IMG/VR virus record: IMGVR_UViG_3300025138_000037
Span: 1-64,000 of that record
Origin: a virus
DNA: 64,000 nucleotides
Strand: one strand, 5' to 3'
In this document: positions 8,206-16,987 of the stretch, in pieces
Numbering within the stretch: the first letter of the stretch is position 1
How the letters are laid out: every line of letters starts with the position of its first letter
Program-made: the position numbers and the translations under genes
Notes under the pieces: model-generated
Told to the model about the DNA's origin: nothing
Seen by the model: only the letters and a program-made list of their open reading frames with translations
Databases searched by the model: none

Positions 8206-10182
8206 ATGGCTTTTTTAGTTTCACCAGGCGTTCTGGTTACAGAAAAAGACCTTACTAATGTCGTACCGGCAGTATCAACTAGTATTGGTGGTGCGGTAGT
8301 CGTTAGTGAGAGAGGGCCAATGGAAGAGGTTACGTTAATCTCTAGTGAAGACGAATTTGTTTCTGTATTTGGGAAACCAGACAGTAGCACATTTGAATAT
8401 TTTTTTAGTGCAACCAACTTTTTACAGTACGGAAATGCCTTAAAAGTGGTAAGAGCAGCAACTGGTTGCGTAAACGCAGCCGTGTCAGGCACACCAGTTT
8501 TAATTAAAAACACAACAGACTATCTTAATAATTACTCCACAGGACAAGGAAGTGTAGGTGCATGGGCCGCTAGAGAAGCAGGCACATGGGGAAATAACTT
8601 ACAAGTTTCTACTTGTACCAACTCAACAGCATATGCTCAGACCGCTTCTGGTCTAGTAAATGATTCAACTGCTGCTATTGGCGATACAACTATTACAGTT
8701 GACGCTGGTACTCAGTTTCAGGTTGGTGACTTGTTAGAATTTGGCGATATTTCAAACAACTTTACTGCCGCTCCTAGTGGTAATTATTATAAAATAACAA
8801 ATATAGCAACTCATGTATTAACTATCGCAAGATTTGACCCAGCAACTGGTGCAACTCAAACAGGTGGTTTAAGACATGCTGTAGCAGACAATGCATATGT
8901 CAAAAGATATTGGGAACATTATTTCCAATTCTCCGCAGCACCATCTACAACTGATGATGTATCAAATGCTGGAGGTTCTAATGACGAATTGCACATAGCA
9001 ATCGTTGACCAAGATGGCGGTATCACAGGTACTGCTGGTTCTATCTTAGAGAAGTTTGAGGGTTTATCTCAAGCGTCAGACGCTAAGACAGCACAAGGTG
9101 ACACGAACTATTATGCTGATGTTATATATCAACAATCACAATATATTTACTGGATGGATCACCAAACAGTATTATCAACTGCTGGTAACACAAAGACTGG
9201 TACTGCTTTTGATAATGCATCCACTTCAGCACATATTGTGTTCCAAGACGCATTAACAGGCGGAACTGATGATTTAGTTCCTACTGCTGCTGAACTATCC
9301 CTTGCATGGGATAAATTTGGCGACGCTGAAACAGTAGATGTAAATTTATTGATAGGCGGACCATCACAAACAAATGCTGATGCTACTGGTGATACCATGG
9401 CAACAAAAGTAATTGATACTGCTGAATTTAGAAAAGATTGTGTGGCATTTATTTCACCTGCTAGAGCAGATGTTGTAAACGTAACAAATCCTATCGCACA
9501 GACAGCAAACGTCAAAGCTTTTGCTGACGGTCTTGCTAGTTCAAGTTATGCAGTAGTAGATAGTGGTTACAAATACATGTACGACAAATACAATGCAGTA
9601 TATCGTTTTGTACCATTAAACGGTGATATCGCCGGTCTATGTGCAAGAACAGACAGCGTAGCAGACGCTTGGTTCTCACCGGCAGGATTTAGTAGAGGTC
9701 AAGTACGTGGCGCTATTAAACTTGCATTTGATCCAACAAACGCACAAAGAGATGAATTGTATAAAGCTAGAGTAAATCCAGTTGTTACATTCCCTGGACA
9801 AGGCACGGTCTTGTTTGGTGATAAAACAATGCAGACTAAACCTAGTGCTTTTGACAGAATTAATGTTAGAAGACTATTCATTGTGTTAGAAAAGGCAATC
9901 GCAACGGCGGCTAAATTTCAACTCTTTGAGTTCAATGATGAATTTACAAGAGCAAACTTTAGAAACCTGATTGAACCATTCTTACGAGACGTTCAAGGTC
10001 GAAGAGGTATTACAGACTTTTCTGTAGTATGTGATGAGACTAACAACACATCAGCGTTAATTGATAGAAACGAGTTTATTGCAGACATCTTCATTAAACC
10101 AAATCGTTCAATTAACTTTATTCAACTTAACTTTGTCGCAACACGAACAGGCGTAGCCTTTAGTGAAGTGGCAGGCGCATAG
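8206..10182 (+). CDS. gp18: gp18 tail sheath protein
   Basis: The 658-residue protein begins with the characteristic SPGVLVTEKDLT segment of contractile sheath proteins and ends with a conserved region (FIADIFIKPNRSINFIQLNF) typical of gp18-like sheath C-terminal domains. It polymerises around the gp19 tube and contracts on infection. The middle third (about 110-330) is the variable, surface-exposed part. It has its own late promoter and an AAGGAG RBS. gp19 follows 14 bases later. Confidence 0.93.
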   Translation: MAFLVSPGVLVTEKDLTNVVPAVSTSIGGAVVVSERGPMEEVTLISSEDEFVSVFGKPDSSTFEYFFSATNFLQYGNALKVVRAATGCVNAAVSGTPVLIKNTTDYLNNYSTGQGSVGAWAAREAGTWGNNLQVSTCTNSTAYAQTASGLVNDSTAAIGDTTITVDAGTQFQVGDLLEFGDISNNFTAAPSGNYYKITNIATHVLTIARFDPATGATQTGGLRHAVADNAYVKRYWEHYFQFSAAPSTTDDVSNAGGSNDELHIAIVDQDGGITGTAGSILEKFEGLSQASDAKTAQGDTNYYADVIYQQSQYIYWMDHQTVLSTAGNTKTGTAFDNASTSAHIVFQDALTGGTDDLVPTAAELSLAWDKFGDAETVDVNLLIGGPSQTNADATGDTMATKVIDTAEFRKDCVAFISPARADVVNVTNPIAQTANVKAFADGLASSSYAVVDSGYKYMYDKYNAVYRFVPLNGDIAGLCARTDSVADAWFSPAGFSRGQVRGAIKLAFDPTNAQRDELYKARVNPVVTFPGQGTVLFGDKTMQTKPSAFDRINVRRLFIVLEKAIATAAKFQLFEFNDEFTRANFRNLIEPFLRDVQGRRGITDFSVVCDETNNTSALIDRNEFIADIFIKPNRSINFIQLNFVATRTGVAFSEVAGA

Positions 10183-10196
10183 AGAGGAGATAGAAC

Positions 10197-10724
10197 ATGG
10201 CTAACGTATCAGACTTTATCTCTAAACTAAAAGGTGGCGGAGCAAGACAGAACCAGTTTAAGGTAACTTTACCTTTTCCAGGTTATGCTGCTGTAGGTGG
10301 CGAAACAGAAAACTTAGCGTTTTTATGTAGTGCTACTCAACTACCAAGCTCAGAGATAGGTGAATTAACAGTAAACTTCCGTGGTAGACCAATCTACATG
10401 GCGGGTGATAGAACATTCCAAACTTGGACAACCACTATCATCAACGATACATCTTTTGATATTCGTAACGCAATAGAAAGATGGTCAAATGGTATCAACA
10501 ACCATTCAGACAACGAAGGATTATCAAACCCTACAGACTATCAAGTGGACGCATTTGTCGACCATTTAGATAGAAGTGGGAATACTTTGAAATCTTATAC
10601 CTTTAGAGGCTTATGGCCATTAACTATAGGTACAGTTGACTTGAATATGGACCAAGTATCAGCACTTGAAACTTTTGAGTGTACTTGGAGATATCAATAC
10701 TGGGAATCAAATACCACAACTTAA
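10197..10724 (+). CDS. gp19: gp19 tail tube protein
   Basis: The 175-residue protein shows the T4 gp19 features QFKVTLPFPG, SATQLPSS, NFRGRPIYMAGDRTF, a central NDTSFDIRNAIERWSNGIN stretch and a C-terminal tryptophan-rich FECTWRYQYW strand. It stacks in hexamers to form the inner tail tube. GAGGAG precedes its ATG. A GC-rich terminator hairpin follows the stop. Confidence 0.93.
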   Translation: MANVSDFISKLKGGGARQNQFKVTLPFPGYAAVGGETENLAFLCSATQLPSSEIGELTVNFRGRPIYMAGDRTFQTWTTTIINDTSFDIRNAIERWSNGINNHSDNEGLSNPTDYQVDAFVDHLDRSGNTLKSYTFRGLWPLTIGTVDLNMDQVSALETFECTWRYQYWESNTTT

Positions 10725-10733
10725 TTGTGATAG

Positions 10734-10753
10734 GGGCGTCCTCCGGGACGCCC
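10734..10753 (+). terminator. Hairpin terminator after gp19
   Basis: GGGCGTCC and GGACGCCC form a perfect eight-base stem with a TCCG tetraloop, right after the gp19 stop. It is followed by an A/T-rich stretch rather than a clean T tract, so termination may be partial. A weak late-promoter-like CCTAAATA overlaps its right arm. Confidence 0.65.
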
Positions 10754-10779
10754 TAAATATATAAAAAGGAGTAAAAGTA

Positions 10780-12336
10780 GTGGCAGAAATTTTTGGATTT
10801 GAAATCAAACGTAAACCAACGGCTTCTAATAGTCAATCATTTACAGCACCAACAGCTGACGATGGTACACAGACTATTATGGGTGGTGGTCACTTTGGTA
10901 CATACCTCGACATAGAGGGTAAAGTAAATAACGAGGCAGACTTAGTTCGCAGGTATAGAGAGGTTGCAATACAACCTGAATGTGACCAGGCGATAGAAGA
11001 AATTATCAGCGAAGCAATTGTTGTTGATGATAATAAAGAGACGGTCAGACTTAACTTAGGTAAAGTACCGTTCTCACCTAAAATCAAAAAAAGTATAAAT
11101 GAAGAATTTAATAACATCCTGTCTTTGATAGAATTTGAAAACAAAGGACATGATATTTTTAGAAGATGGTACGTTGATGGTAGAATAGTGTATCATAAAG
11201 TAATAGACCCTAAAAATGTTAAAGCAGGTATAACAGAATTACGTTACATTGACCCTCGTAAGATTAAGAAGGTCAGAGCAGCAAAACAAAAACCAGGTGC
11301 AGAAAGTTTTGCACCAAAAGACCCTAACAAACCTGGGGTTGTAGAATTTGAAGAATTTTTTATCTACAATGAAAAAGGTGTACAACCTGGCGCAAGTGCA
11401 ACACAGGGTTTAAAAATTGCAAAAGACGCTATAGCATTTTGTCCTAGTGGTCTTGTTGACCAACAAAAGAATATGATATTGTCTTACTTACATAAGGCAA
11501 TCAAACCAGTTAATCAACTGAGAATGATTGAGGATAGTGTAGTCATATACCGTATTAGTAGGGCACCAGAAAGAAGAATTTTTTATATTGATGTAGGTAA
11601 TTTACCAAAAGTAAAGGCTGAACAATATCTAAAAGACGTTATGAACAGATATAGAAACAAACTTGTTTATGACGCTAGCACGGGAGAGATAAGAGACGAT
11701 AGACAGTATATGTCTATGCTAGAAGACTTTTGGCTACCTAGACGTGAAGGTGGGAGAGGAACAGAAATTACTACATTACCAGGTGGTTCAAACTTAGGTG
11801 AGATAGATGATATTAAATATTTTCAAAAGAAATTGTTTCAATCATTGAATGTTCCTTCTTCTCGTTTAGAGGCTGAAGGTAGTTTCAACATGGGTGTTGC
11901 AACAGAAATTAATAGAGACGAATTAAAGTTTAGTAAATTTGTATATAGACTAAGAAATCGTTTTAATAATTTATTCCATGACCTGCTAAAAACACAGTTA
12001 ATTCTCAAAGGTATTATTACTATTGAGGATTGGGAAAACTCTTTGGCACGTACCATACGTTACGATTATGTGAATGATGGTTATTTTGCTGAGATAAAAG
12101 AAAGTGAAATGCTTAAAAACCGTATGCAAATCTTTGCAGAGATGAAGAACAATGAAATGGTTGGTACATTCTTTTCACAAGATTTCGTAATGAGACATAT
12201 ATTAAAAATGTCAGATGGTGAAATGTTAGAACAACAAGAAAAGATTGCTGCTGAAGCAAAAGCGGCAGAACAGCAACAAGAAGATGAACCTGAACAACAG
12301 GACCAAGAAGGAGATAATGATGACGGACAAGAATAA
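10780..12336 (+). CDS. gp20: gp20 portal protein
   Basis: The 518-residue protein matches T4-like portal gp20, including the segments widely used in marine phage surveys: RRYREVAIQPECDQAIEEI near residues 61-80, YIDVGNLPKVKAEQYL and an LPGGSNLGEIDD loop. Twelve copies form the DNA entry ring and nucleate head assembly. The start is GTG, supported by AAGGAG eight bases upstream. The C-terminus is very rich in Glu/Gln/Asp and overlaps the next gene by 17 bases. Confidence 0.95.
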   Translation: MAEIFGFEIKRKPTASNSQSFTAPTADDGTQTIMGGGHFGTYLDIEGKVNNEADLVRRYREVAIQPECDQAIEEIISEAIVVDDNKETVRLNLGKVPFSPKIKKSINEEFNNILSLIEFENKGHDIFRRWYVDGRIVYHKVIDPKNVKAGITELRYIDPRKIKKVRAAKQKPGAESFAPKDPNKPGVVEFEEFFIYNEKGVQPGASATQGLKIAKDAIAFCPSGLVDQQKNMILSYLHKAIKPVNQLRMIEDSVVIYRISRAPERRIFYIDVGNLPKVKAEQYLKDVMNRYRNKLVYDASTGEIRDDRQYMSMLEDFWLPRREGGRGTEITTLPGGSNLGEIDDIKYFQKKLFQSLNVPSSRLEAEGSFNMGVATEINRDELKFSKFVYRLRNRFNNLFHDLLKTQLILKGIITIEDWENSLARTIRYDYVNDGYFAEIKESEMLKNRMQIFAEMKNNEMVGTFFSQDFVMRHILKMSDGEMLEQQEKIAAEAKAAEQQQEDEPEQQDQEGDNDDGQE

Positions 12337-12535
12337 TCCTACAAGGGATATGATAGACGCTTTAGCCAATGATGATACTATTGAAGCAGAGAAAAACTTT
12401 AAGGGTGCATTGAGTGCTAAAGTAGGTACAGAGCTAGATGATAAAAGAAAAGATTTAGCAAGTACAATAATGGCAAAACCACCAGAAAGTACAAATGACG
12501 ATAACGCTGAGCAATCTACGGAAATTGACGATTGA
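12320..12535 (+). CDS. Small acidic head-region protein (possible prohead core)
   Basis: The 71-residue acidic helical protein begins NPTRDMIDALANDDTIEAE and lies between gp20 and gp21, where T4 places small prohead core genes 67 and 68. I chose the ATG at 12320 because AAGGAG lies six bases upstream; an ATG three bases earlier is too close to it. The position suggests a scaffold/core component, but the sequence alone does not prove it. Confidence 0.65.
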   Translation: MTDKNNPTRDMIDALANDDTIEAEKNFKGALSAKVGTELDDKRKDLASTIMAKPPESTNDDNAEQSTEIDD

Positions 12536-12746
12536 GAGAGACGAACATAAACGTTCTCCAGTCTATAAAAAACAATCACCAAAGGCCAAAAAGGCAATTG
12601 ATGATGTAATGACTATGTTGGCAAAAACGCCATCAAAGGTCTTAACTACGTTCCCAAAAATAATTAAGGACGTGGCAAAAAAGTATGGCGTTAAGCCAAA
12701 AGATATTGAAACCTATTTCGCAAAAGAAACAGGTCTAACCATATAA
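12495..12746 (+). CDS. Small basic protein between gp20 and gp21
   Basis: The 83-residue lysine-rich protein contains RSPVYKKQSPKAKKAIDDVM and ends in a small helical domain (KYGVKPKDIETYFAKETGL). It overlaps the preceding gene by 41 bases in another frame, and the ATG lacks a good RBS, so the true start could lie further in. The location suggests a prohead core or head-associated role. No family assigned. Confidence 0.6.
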   Translation: MTITLSNLRKLTIERDEHKRSPVYKKQSPKAKKAIDDVMTMLAKTPSKVLTTFPKIIKDVAKKYGVKPKDIETYFAKETGLTI

Positions 12747-12758
12747 AGGAGAGTAAAA

Positions 12759-13163
12759 ATGGCAGTAGTAAATAAAAGAACATTAGTAGATAGTGGCACA
12801 CGCCATGTCGTAATGTTTGAAATCAACAATGCAACAAATGATGGAGTATCAGTTGTAGACGCTTCAACATTAAGAGGACACGTTGAAAAACCAACACTAG
12901 ACATTAGAAGTATTAAATGGAATACAACCGCAGCAACAAGTGATGTAGCATTTGAATTTGACGCTAGTACAGACGACCACGGAATATCAGTACATGGTAG
13001 TGGTGAGTTTGGTTTTCATGGTAAACAACCAATGATAACAAATCCAGAAAGTTCTGGCGTTACTGGTGATATAGTTATCACTAACGCAAGTGCTGTTACA
13101 GGTACTTTTATTTTAGAAGTAGTAAAAACTAAAGGTTATACTAACTCAGGACAAACAAGATAA
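12759..13163 (+). CDS. Small beta-rich structural protein (paralogue A)
   Basis: The 134-residue Ser/Thr/Gly-rich protein is predicted to be beta-rich, with no charged tails. It shares its plan with the next gene: a GT..VVMF strand, a DGVSVVDAS / GETLVAKMDAS strand, a central segment, then GDI(V/L)(I/F) near the C-terminus. This suggests a tandem duplication of a head decoration or other virion protein. A GGAGAG RBS precedes the ATG; the stop overlaps the next start by one base. Confidence 0.7.
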   Translation: MAVVNKRTLVDSGTRHVVMFEINNATNDGVSVVDASTLRGHVEKPTLDIRSIKWNTTAATSDVAFEFDASTDDHGISVHGSGEFGFHGKQPMITNPESSGVTGDIVITNASAVTGTFILEVVKTKGYTNSGQTR

Positions 13164-13549
13164 TGGCTGATACAGTAACTTCACAAACTATAACAGATGT
13201 AGCCGGCACAAAGACCGTAATGAAATTTACGAATAAGAGTGACGGTACAGGAGAAACACTTGTAGCAAAGATGGACGCTAGTGAATTAAATCACGCTTCA
13301 ACATCTACAAAGATTGCAAGAGTAATTTATAGTATTAACACAACGGATCCTAAAGGGTCCGTTGAAATACTCTTTGACGGTACAACAAATGCAACCGCAT
13401 TGTTTCTTGCCGGTCAAGGTACAATAGATTTACAAACATCTGCTATACAGATATCTAACAATGCGAGCTCACCAACAGGCGACATTTTGTTTTCCACTCA
13501 CAATTTTGTAAATGGAGACAGTTATTCCGTCATTTTAGAGGTTAGATAA
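13163..13549 (+). CDS. Small beta-rich structural protein (paralogue B)
   Basis: The 128-residue protein is a paralogue of its upstream neighbour (shared GT.TVMKF, MDAS, SPTGDILF pattern) and starts in the TAATG overlap with it. It is likely a capsid-associated protein given its place before gp21-gp22-gp23. Its gene contains a strong internal inverted repeat at 13341-13364. No named family recognised. Confidence 0.7.
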   Translation: MADTVTSQTITDVAGTKTVMKFTNKSDGTGETLVAKMDASELNHASTSTKIARVIYSINTTDPKGSVEILFDGTTNATALFLAGQGTIDLQTSAIQISNNASSPTGDILFSTHNFVNGDSYSVILEVR

Positions 13550-13557
13550 TATAAATA
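13550..13557 (+). promoter_or_regulatory. Late promoter TATAAATA before gp21
   Basis: An exact TATAAATA directly after the TAA stop of the preceding gene, 24 bases upstream of the gp21 ATG. An AAAGGGG-type RBS lies in the leader. Confidence 0.65.
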
Positions 13558-13581
13558 GAACAAAAGGGGAAAATACGCAAC

Positions 13582-14241
13582 ATGAAACTAATTAGAGAAG
13601 AAATCAATCAGGCTGAATACATTATTGAAGCAGATAATAATGGTAAAAAGTCTCATAAAATTAAAGGTATCTTCATGCAGGCAAACATTAAAAACCGCAA
13701 TGGTCGTGTTTACCCACAGGAAGTATTAGAAAAAGAAGTAGGCAGATATAATAGAGAATTTGTACAGAAAAAAAGAGCGTTTGGTGAGTTAGGACATCCT
13801 GACGGACCAACAGTTAATTTAGAGAGAGTATCACATATCATAACTAAACTTGAAGGTGATAACAAAGGTAACTATATTGGTGAGGCAAAAATTACAGATA
13901 CACCATATGGTAAGATTGTAAAATCTCTAATTGACGAAGGCGCACAATTAGGAGTTTCATCTAGGGGCATGGGTTCCTTGGAGAATAAAGGTGGTACGAA
14001 CTATGTAAAATCAGACTTTTACTTAGCAACTGCTGCTGATATTGTTGCAGACCCTTCAGCACCTCAAGCATTCGTCAATGGCGTAATGGAAGGTAAAGAA
14101 TGGGTATGGGACAATGGTATTATCAAGGAACAAGATGTTTCTGAAATACAAGACCAACTAAACCGTGCTAGGCGTGATGAGATTGCCAAAGCGCAAACTA
14201 CTGCTTTTAATAATTTCATGCAGAAATTAACAAAACAATAA
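13582..14241 (+). CDS. gp21: gp21 prohead core protease
   Basis: This 219-residue serine protease of the herpesvirus-assemblin-like prohead family has the catalytic His72 in FGELGHPDGP and Ser126/Ser127 in GVSSRGMGS. It cleaves scaffold and capsid precursors during head maturation, in T4 after (L/I)xE. Its own N-terminus contains an I-I-E/A site at residues 14-17, consistent with self-processing. It sits immediately upstream of its substrates gp22 and gp23. Confidence 0.92.
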   Translation: MKLIREEINQAEYIIEADNNGKKSHKIKGIFMQANIKNRNGRVYPQEVLEKEVGRYNREFVQKKRAFGELGHPDGPTVNLERVSHIITKLEGDNKGNYIGEAKITDTPYGKIVKSLIDEGAQLGVSSRGMGSLENKGGTNYVKSDFYLATAADIVADPSAPQAFVNGVMEGKEWVWDNGIIKEQDVSEIQDQLNRARRDEIAKAQTTAFNNFMQKLTKQ

Positions 14242-14244
14242 ATA
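14237..14244 (+). promoter_or_regulatory. Late promoter element overlapping gp21 stop
   Basis: AATAAATA followed by GTAGTA. The TAA inside it is the gp21 stop codon. The gp22 ATG lies 47 bases downstream after a GGAGAG RBS. Confidence 0.5.
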
Positions 14245-14290
14245 GTAGTACGCAATTTAAAATATTTTAAAATACGGAGAGATATTAAAA

Positions 14291-15577
14291 ATGTCAGAAG
14301 AATTAAACAACGAAACAGAAATCGTTTCTGAAGCTCCTAAGGGACAAGACGCACCAAAAGCAGGTGCGACTAAAGGTGATTCCATGGTAAAAGGCGGTGA
14401 TTACGAAGACGGAGGACCTGCAGTAGTAAGTCCAGACGCAAAATCTTCACCAACTGACCACGCTAAGAAAGTGAAAAAGGATTCATCTGCTCCTACGAAA
14501 GGTGCCGGTTCTCCGGACTCTGCTGAAAAAATGAAAAAAGAAGACGCAGATATGGACGACGCTGATGAAAAAGAAGACGATAAAGAAGATGAAAAAGATA
14601 TGGAAGAAGCAATGCCTAAAACTAAATCAGGCATGATTCAAGCAATGTATGACAACATGAATAAAATGAAAAAGTCAGACATAGCTGCTTCTTACAAAAA
14701 AGTCATGGCTGCGATGAAAGGCATGGACGAAGAAGACGAAGACGAAGACGAAGATAAAAAAGAAAAAGAAATGGCATCTGCCTCTGAGAAAAAAGAAGCA
14801 GTAGAAAAAAGAGTAAAATCTATTGATGTATCAAATGATGTTAACGCTCTTGTTTCTGGCGATGATAGTTTATCTGAGGACTTTAAAACTAAAGCTGCAA
14901 CAATCTTTGAAGCGGCAGTTAAATCAAAAGTAAAATCTGAAATTGAAAGATTAGAAGATGAATACTCAAATGAAATAACTGAAGCGAAAGAAAGTGTTAA
15001 AGAAGATTTAACTAATAAAGTTGATAACTACTTAAACTATGTTGTGGAAGAGTGGATGAAAGAAAACGAATTAGCAATTGAAAAAGGTATCAAAGGCGAA
15101 ATTGCGGAAGATTTCATTGGCGGTCTAAAACAATTATTTGAAGACCATTACATTGACGTACCAGATGAAAAATATGATGTCCTAGAGGCAAAAGAAAAAG
15201 AACTGGATGAAGCGAAAGCTAAAATCAATGAAATGACGGCTTCAATGATTGAAAAGTCTCAACAAATCGCAGAGTTTACTAAAGAAGAAATTTTAGAAGA
15301 CATTACATCTGGTCTTGCAGACACAGAAGTAGAAAAACTAAAATCTTTAGTAGAAGATATAAGTTACGAAGGTGCTGATGAGTACAAGAAAAAATTAGAA
15401 ACTATTAAAGAATCTTATTTTGGTGCATCAAAAGCAGCTCCGGAATCAACTGAAAACGTTGATACAATTAACAACACTAGTAATGACAGCACAGTAGCGG
15501 ATATGTCTGATAGCATGTCTCGTTATACGGATGCAATTAGTAGGGTAAAAGGTAGAGATATCTACAATAACCAATAA
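14291..15577 (+). CDS. gp22: gp22 prohead scaffold protein
   Basis: The 428-residue protein is extremely charged, with a long Lys/Asp/Glu-rich N-terminal half including runs of EDEDEDED and a helical, coiled-coil-prone second half (about 180-370). This is the hallmark of the T4-like scaffold gp22, which fills the prohead and is degraded by gp21. The T4 protein is about 270 residues; the extra acidic N-terminus is common in marine relatives. It lies between gp21 and gp23. Confidence 0.88.
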   Translation: MSEELNNETEIVSEAPKGQDAPKAGATKGDSMVKGGDYEDGGPAVVSPDAKSSPTDHAKKVKKDSSAPTKGAGSPDSAEKMKKEDADMDDADEKEDDKEDEKDMEEAMPKTKSGMIQAMYDNMNKMKKSDIAASYKKVMAAMKGMDEEDEDEDEDKKEKEMASASEKKEAVEKRVKSIDVSNDVNALVSGDDSLSEDFKTKAATIFEAAVKSKVKSEIERLEDEYSNEITEAKESVKEDLTNKVDNYLNYVVEEWMKENELAIEKGIKGEIAEDFIGGLKQLFEDHYIDVPDEKYDVLEAKEKELDEAKAKINEMTASMIEKSQQIAEFTKEEILEDITSGLADTEVEKLKSLVEDISYEGADEYKKKLETIKESYFGASKAAPESTENVDTINNTSNDSTVADMSDSMSRYTDAISRVKGRDIYNNQ

Positions 15578-15599
15578 TTAAGAAAAGGATAGAATTAAA

Positions 15600-16862
15600 A
15601 TGTATAATTCAGAAAACTTACAGGAAAAGTGGTCTCCGGTTCTTGAGCATGCGGATCTACCAAAAATAGATAACCCATACAAAAGAGCGGTAACTGCTGT
15701 TATCCTAGAAAACCAAGAAAAAGCGGCGAGAGAAGACAAAGCTTTCTTAGGTGAGATTGCGAATGTAACTGGTTCAGCGATAGCTAACTGGGACCCAATC
15801 CTAATTTCACTTGTAAGAAGAGCAATGCCAAATCTTATTGCTTACGACATCTGTGGCGTTCAACCAATGACAGGACCAACTGGTCTTATCTTTGCAATGA
15901 AGTCCAGATTTACTTCAAACTCAGGTACAGAAGCACTATTTAACGAAGCAGATTCAGATTTCTCTGGAACTGGAACTCAAAGTGGTACTCTAAATCCAGG
16001 GTTGATGAACGATACTACAACTTCCGTTACTGCTGGTACTGGTATTGCAACTGCTACGGCAGAAGCATCATCATCTTTTGCAGAAATGGCGTTCAGTATT
16101 GAGAAATCAACTGTAACAGCTAAAACTAGACAGTTAAAAGCTGAGTACACAATGGAACTTGCACAAGACCTTAAAGCAATTCACGGCTTAGACGCTGAAA
16201 CTGAATTAGCTAACATCTTGTCTGCTGAGATTCTTGCTGAGATTAACCGTGAAGTAGTAAGAACTATTTACGAAAAAGCAAAAAAAGGTGCAGGTGTTAA
16301 TACAACAACTGCTGGAACTTTCGACCTTGATACTGATTCAAATGGTAGATGGTCTGTTGAGAAATTCAAAGGACTAATGTTCCAAGTTGAAAGAGACGCT
16401 AACGTAATCGCACAAGAAACAAGAAGAGGAAAAGGTAACATTGTTATCTGTTCATCTGACGTAGCAAGTGCTTTACAAATGGCAGGTATCTTAGATTACA
16501 CTCCTGCTTTAAACAACAGTCTAAACGTAGATGATACTGGTAATACTTTTGCTGGAACATTAAACGGTAGATACAAAGTATATATTGATCCATATGCAAG
16601 TAACAATACTGCTGCTCAATACTATACTGTTGGATATAAAGGAACTTCACCTTACGATGCTGGTATGTTCTATTGCCCATACGTTCCACTACAAATGGTG
16701 AGAGCGGTTGGTGAGAACACATTCCAACCAAAAATTGGTTTCAAAACTAGATATGGTCTAATTAGAAACCCATTTGCGGAATCAAGTGCTCAAACTACTG
16801 ACACTGGAAGTGACCAATCAAACATTTACTACAGAATGGTAAAAGTTACAAACTTAATGTAG
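15600..16862 (+). CDS. gp23: gp23 major capsid protein
   Basis: This 420-residue HK97-fold capsid protein has marine gp23 landmarks: LEHADLPKI, ISLVRRAMPNLIAYDICGVQ, MTGPTGLIFAMKSR and FKTRYGLIRNPFAE near the C-terminus. Cleavage of the N-terminal part by gp21 is expected; FLGE near residue 52 is one candidate site. At 420 residues it is shorter than T4 gp23 (521). A strong terminator follows, as expected for the most highly expressed virion gene. Confidence 0.95.
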   Translation: MYNSENLQEKWSPVLEHADLPKIDNPYKRAVTAVILENQEKAAREDKAFLGEIANVTGSAIANWDPILISLVRRAMPNLIAYDICGVQPMTGPTGLIFAMKSRFTSNSGTEALFNEADSDFSGTGTQSGTLNPGLMNDTTTSVTAGTGIATATAEASSSFAEMAFSIEKSTVTAKTRQLKAEYTMELAQDLKAIHGLDAETELANILSAEILAEINREVVRTIYEKAKKGAGVNTTTAGTFDLDTDSNGRWSVEKFKGLMFQVERDANVIAQETRRGKGNIVICSSDVASALQMAGILDYTPALNNSLNVDDTGNTFAGTLNGRYKVYIDPYASNNTAAQYYTVGYKGTSPYDAGMFYCPYVPLQMVRAVGENTFQPKIGFKTRYGLIRNPFAESSAQTTDTGSDQSNIYYRMVKVTNLM

Positions 16863-16885
16863 GATTCATTTCCTCCAATGAAATC

Positions 16886-16912
16886 AAAGGGCGCTCAGGC
16901 GCCCTTTTTTTT
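16886..16912 (+). terminator. Rho-independent terminator after gp23
   Basis: The stem GGGCGC/GCGCCC with a TCAG loop, flanked by A and T residues and followed by eight T residues, is a textbook intrinsic terminator 24 bases after the gp23 stop. Confidence 0.9.
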
Positions 16913-16940
16913 GGTCTCCTGTTCTTATACATAGTATAGT
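16911..16940 (+). promoter_or_regulatory. Possible sigma70-type promoter for the BMP gene
   Basis: TTGGTC and TATAGT separated by 18 bases, in the 75-base gap after the gp23 terminator. It differs from the phage's repeated TTGACT cassettes. A small hairpin (CTAGC/GCTAG, 16956-16972) with AGGTGAG in its loop lies between it and the RBS GGAG. It would allow expression of the gene apart from the capsid operon. Confidence 0.35.
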
Positions 16941-16987
16941 CATCAACTTAAACAACTAGCAGGTGAGGCTAGAGATATGGAGAATAT

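Noticed and set aside
9159-9515. Leftward frame within the tail sheath gene
   Set aside because: Shadow of gp18; the sense-strand product is a well-recognised sheath protein.
16444-16731. Leftward frame inside gp23
   Set aside because: It lies wholly within the conserved capsid gene, has no RBS and looks like a frame shadow.
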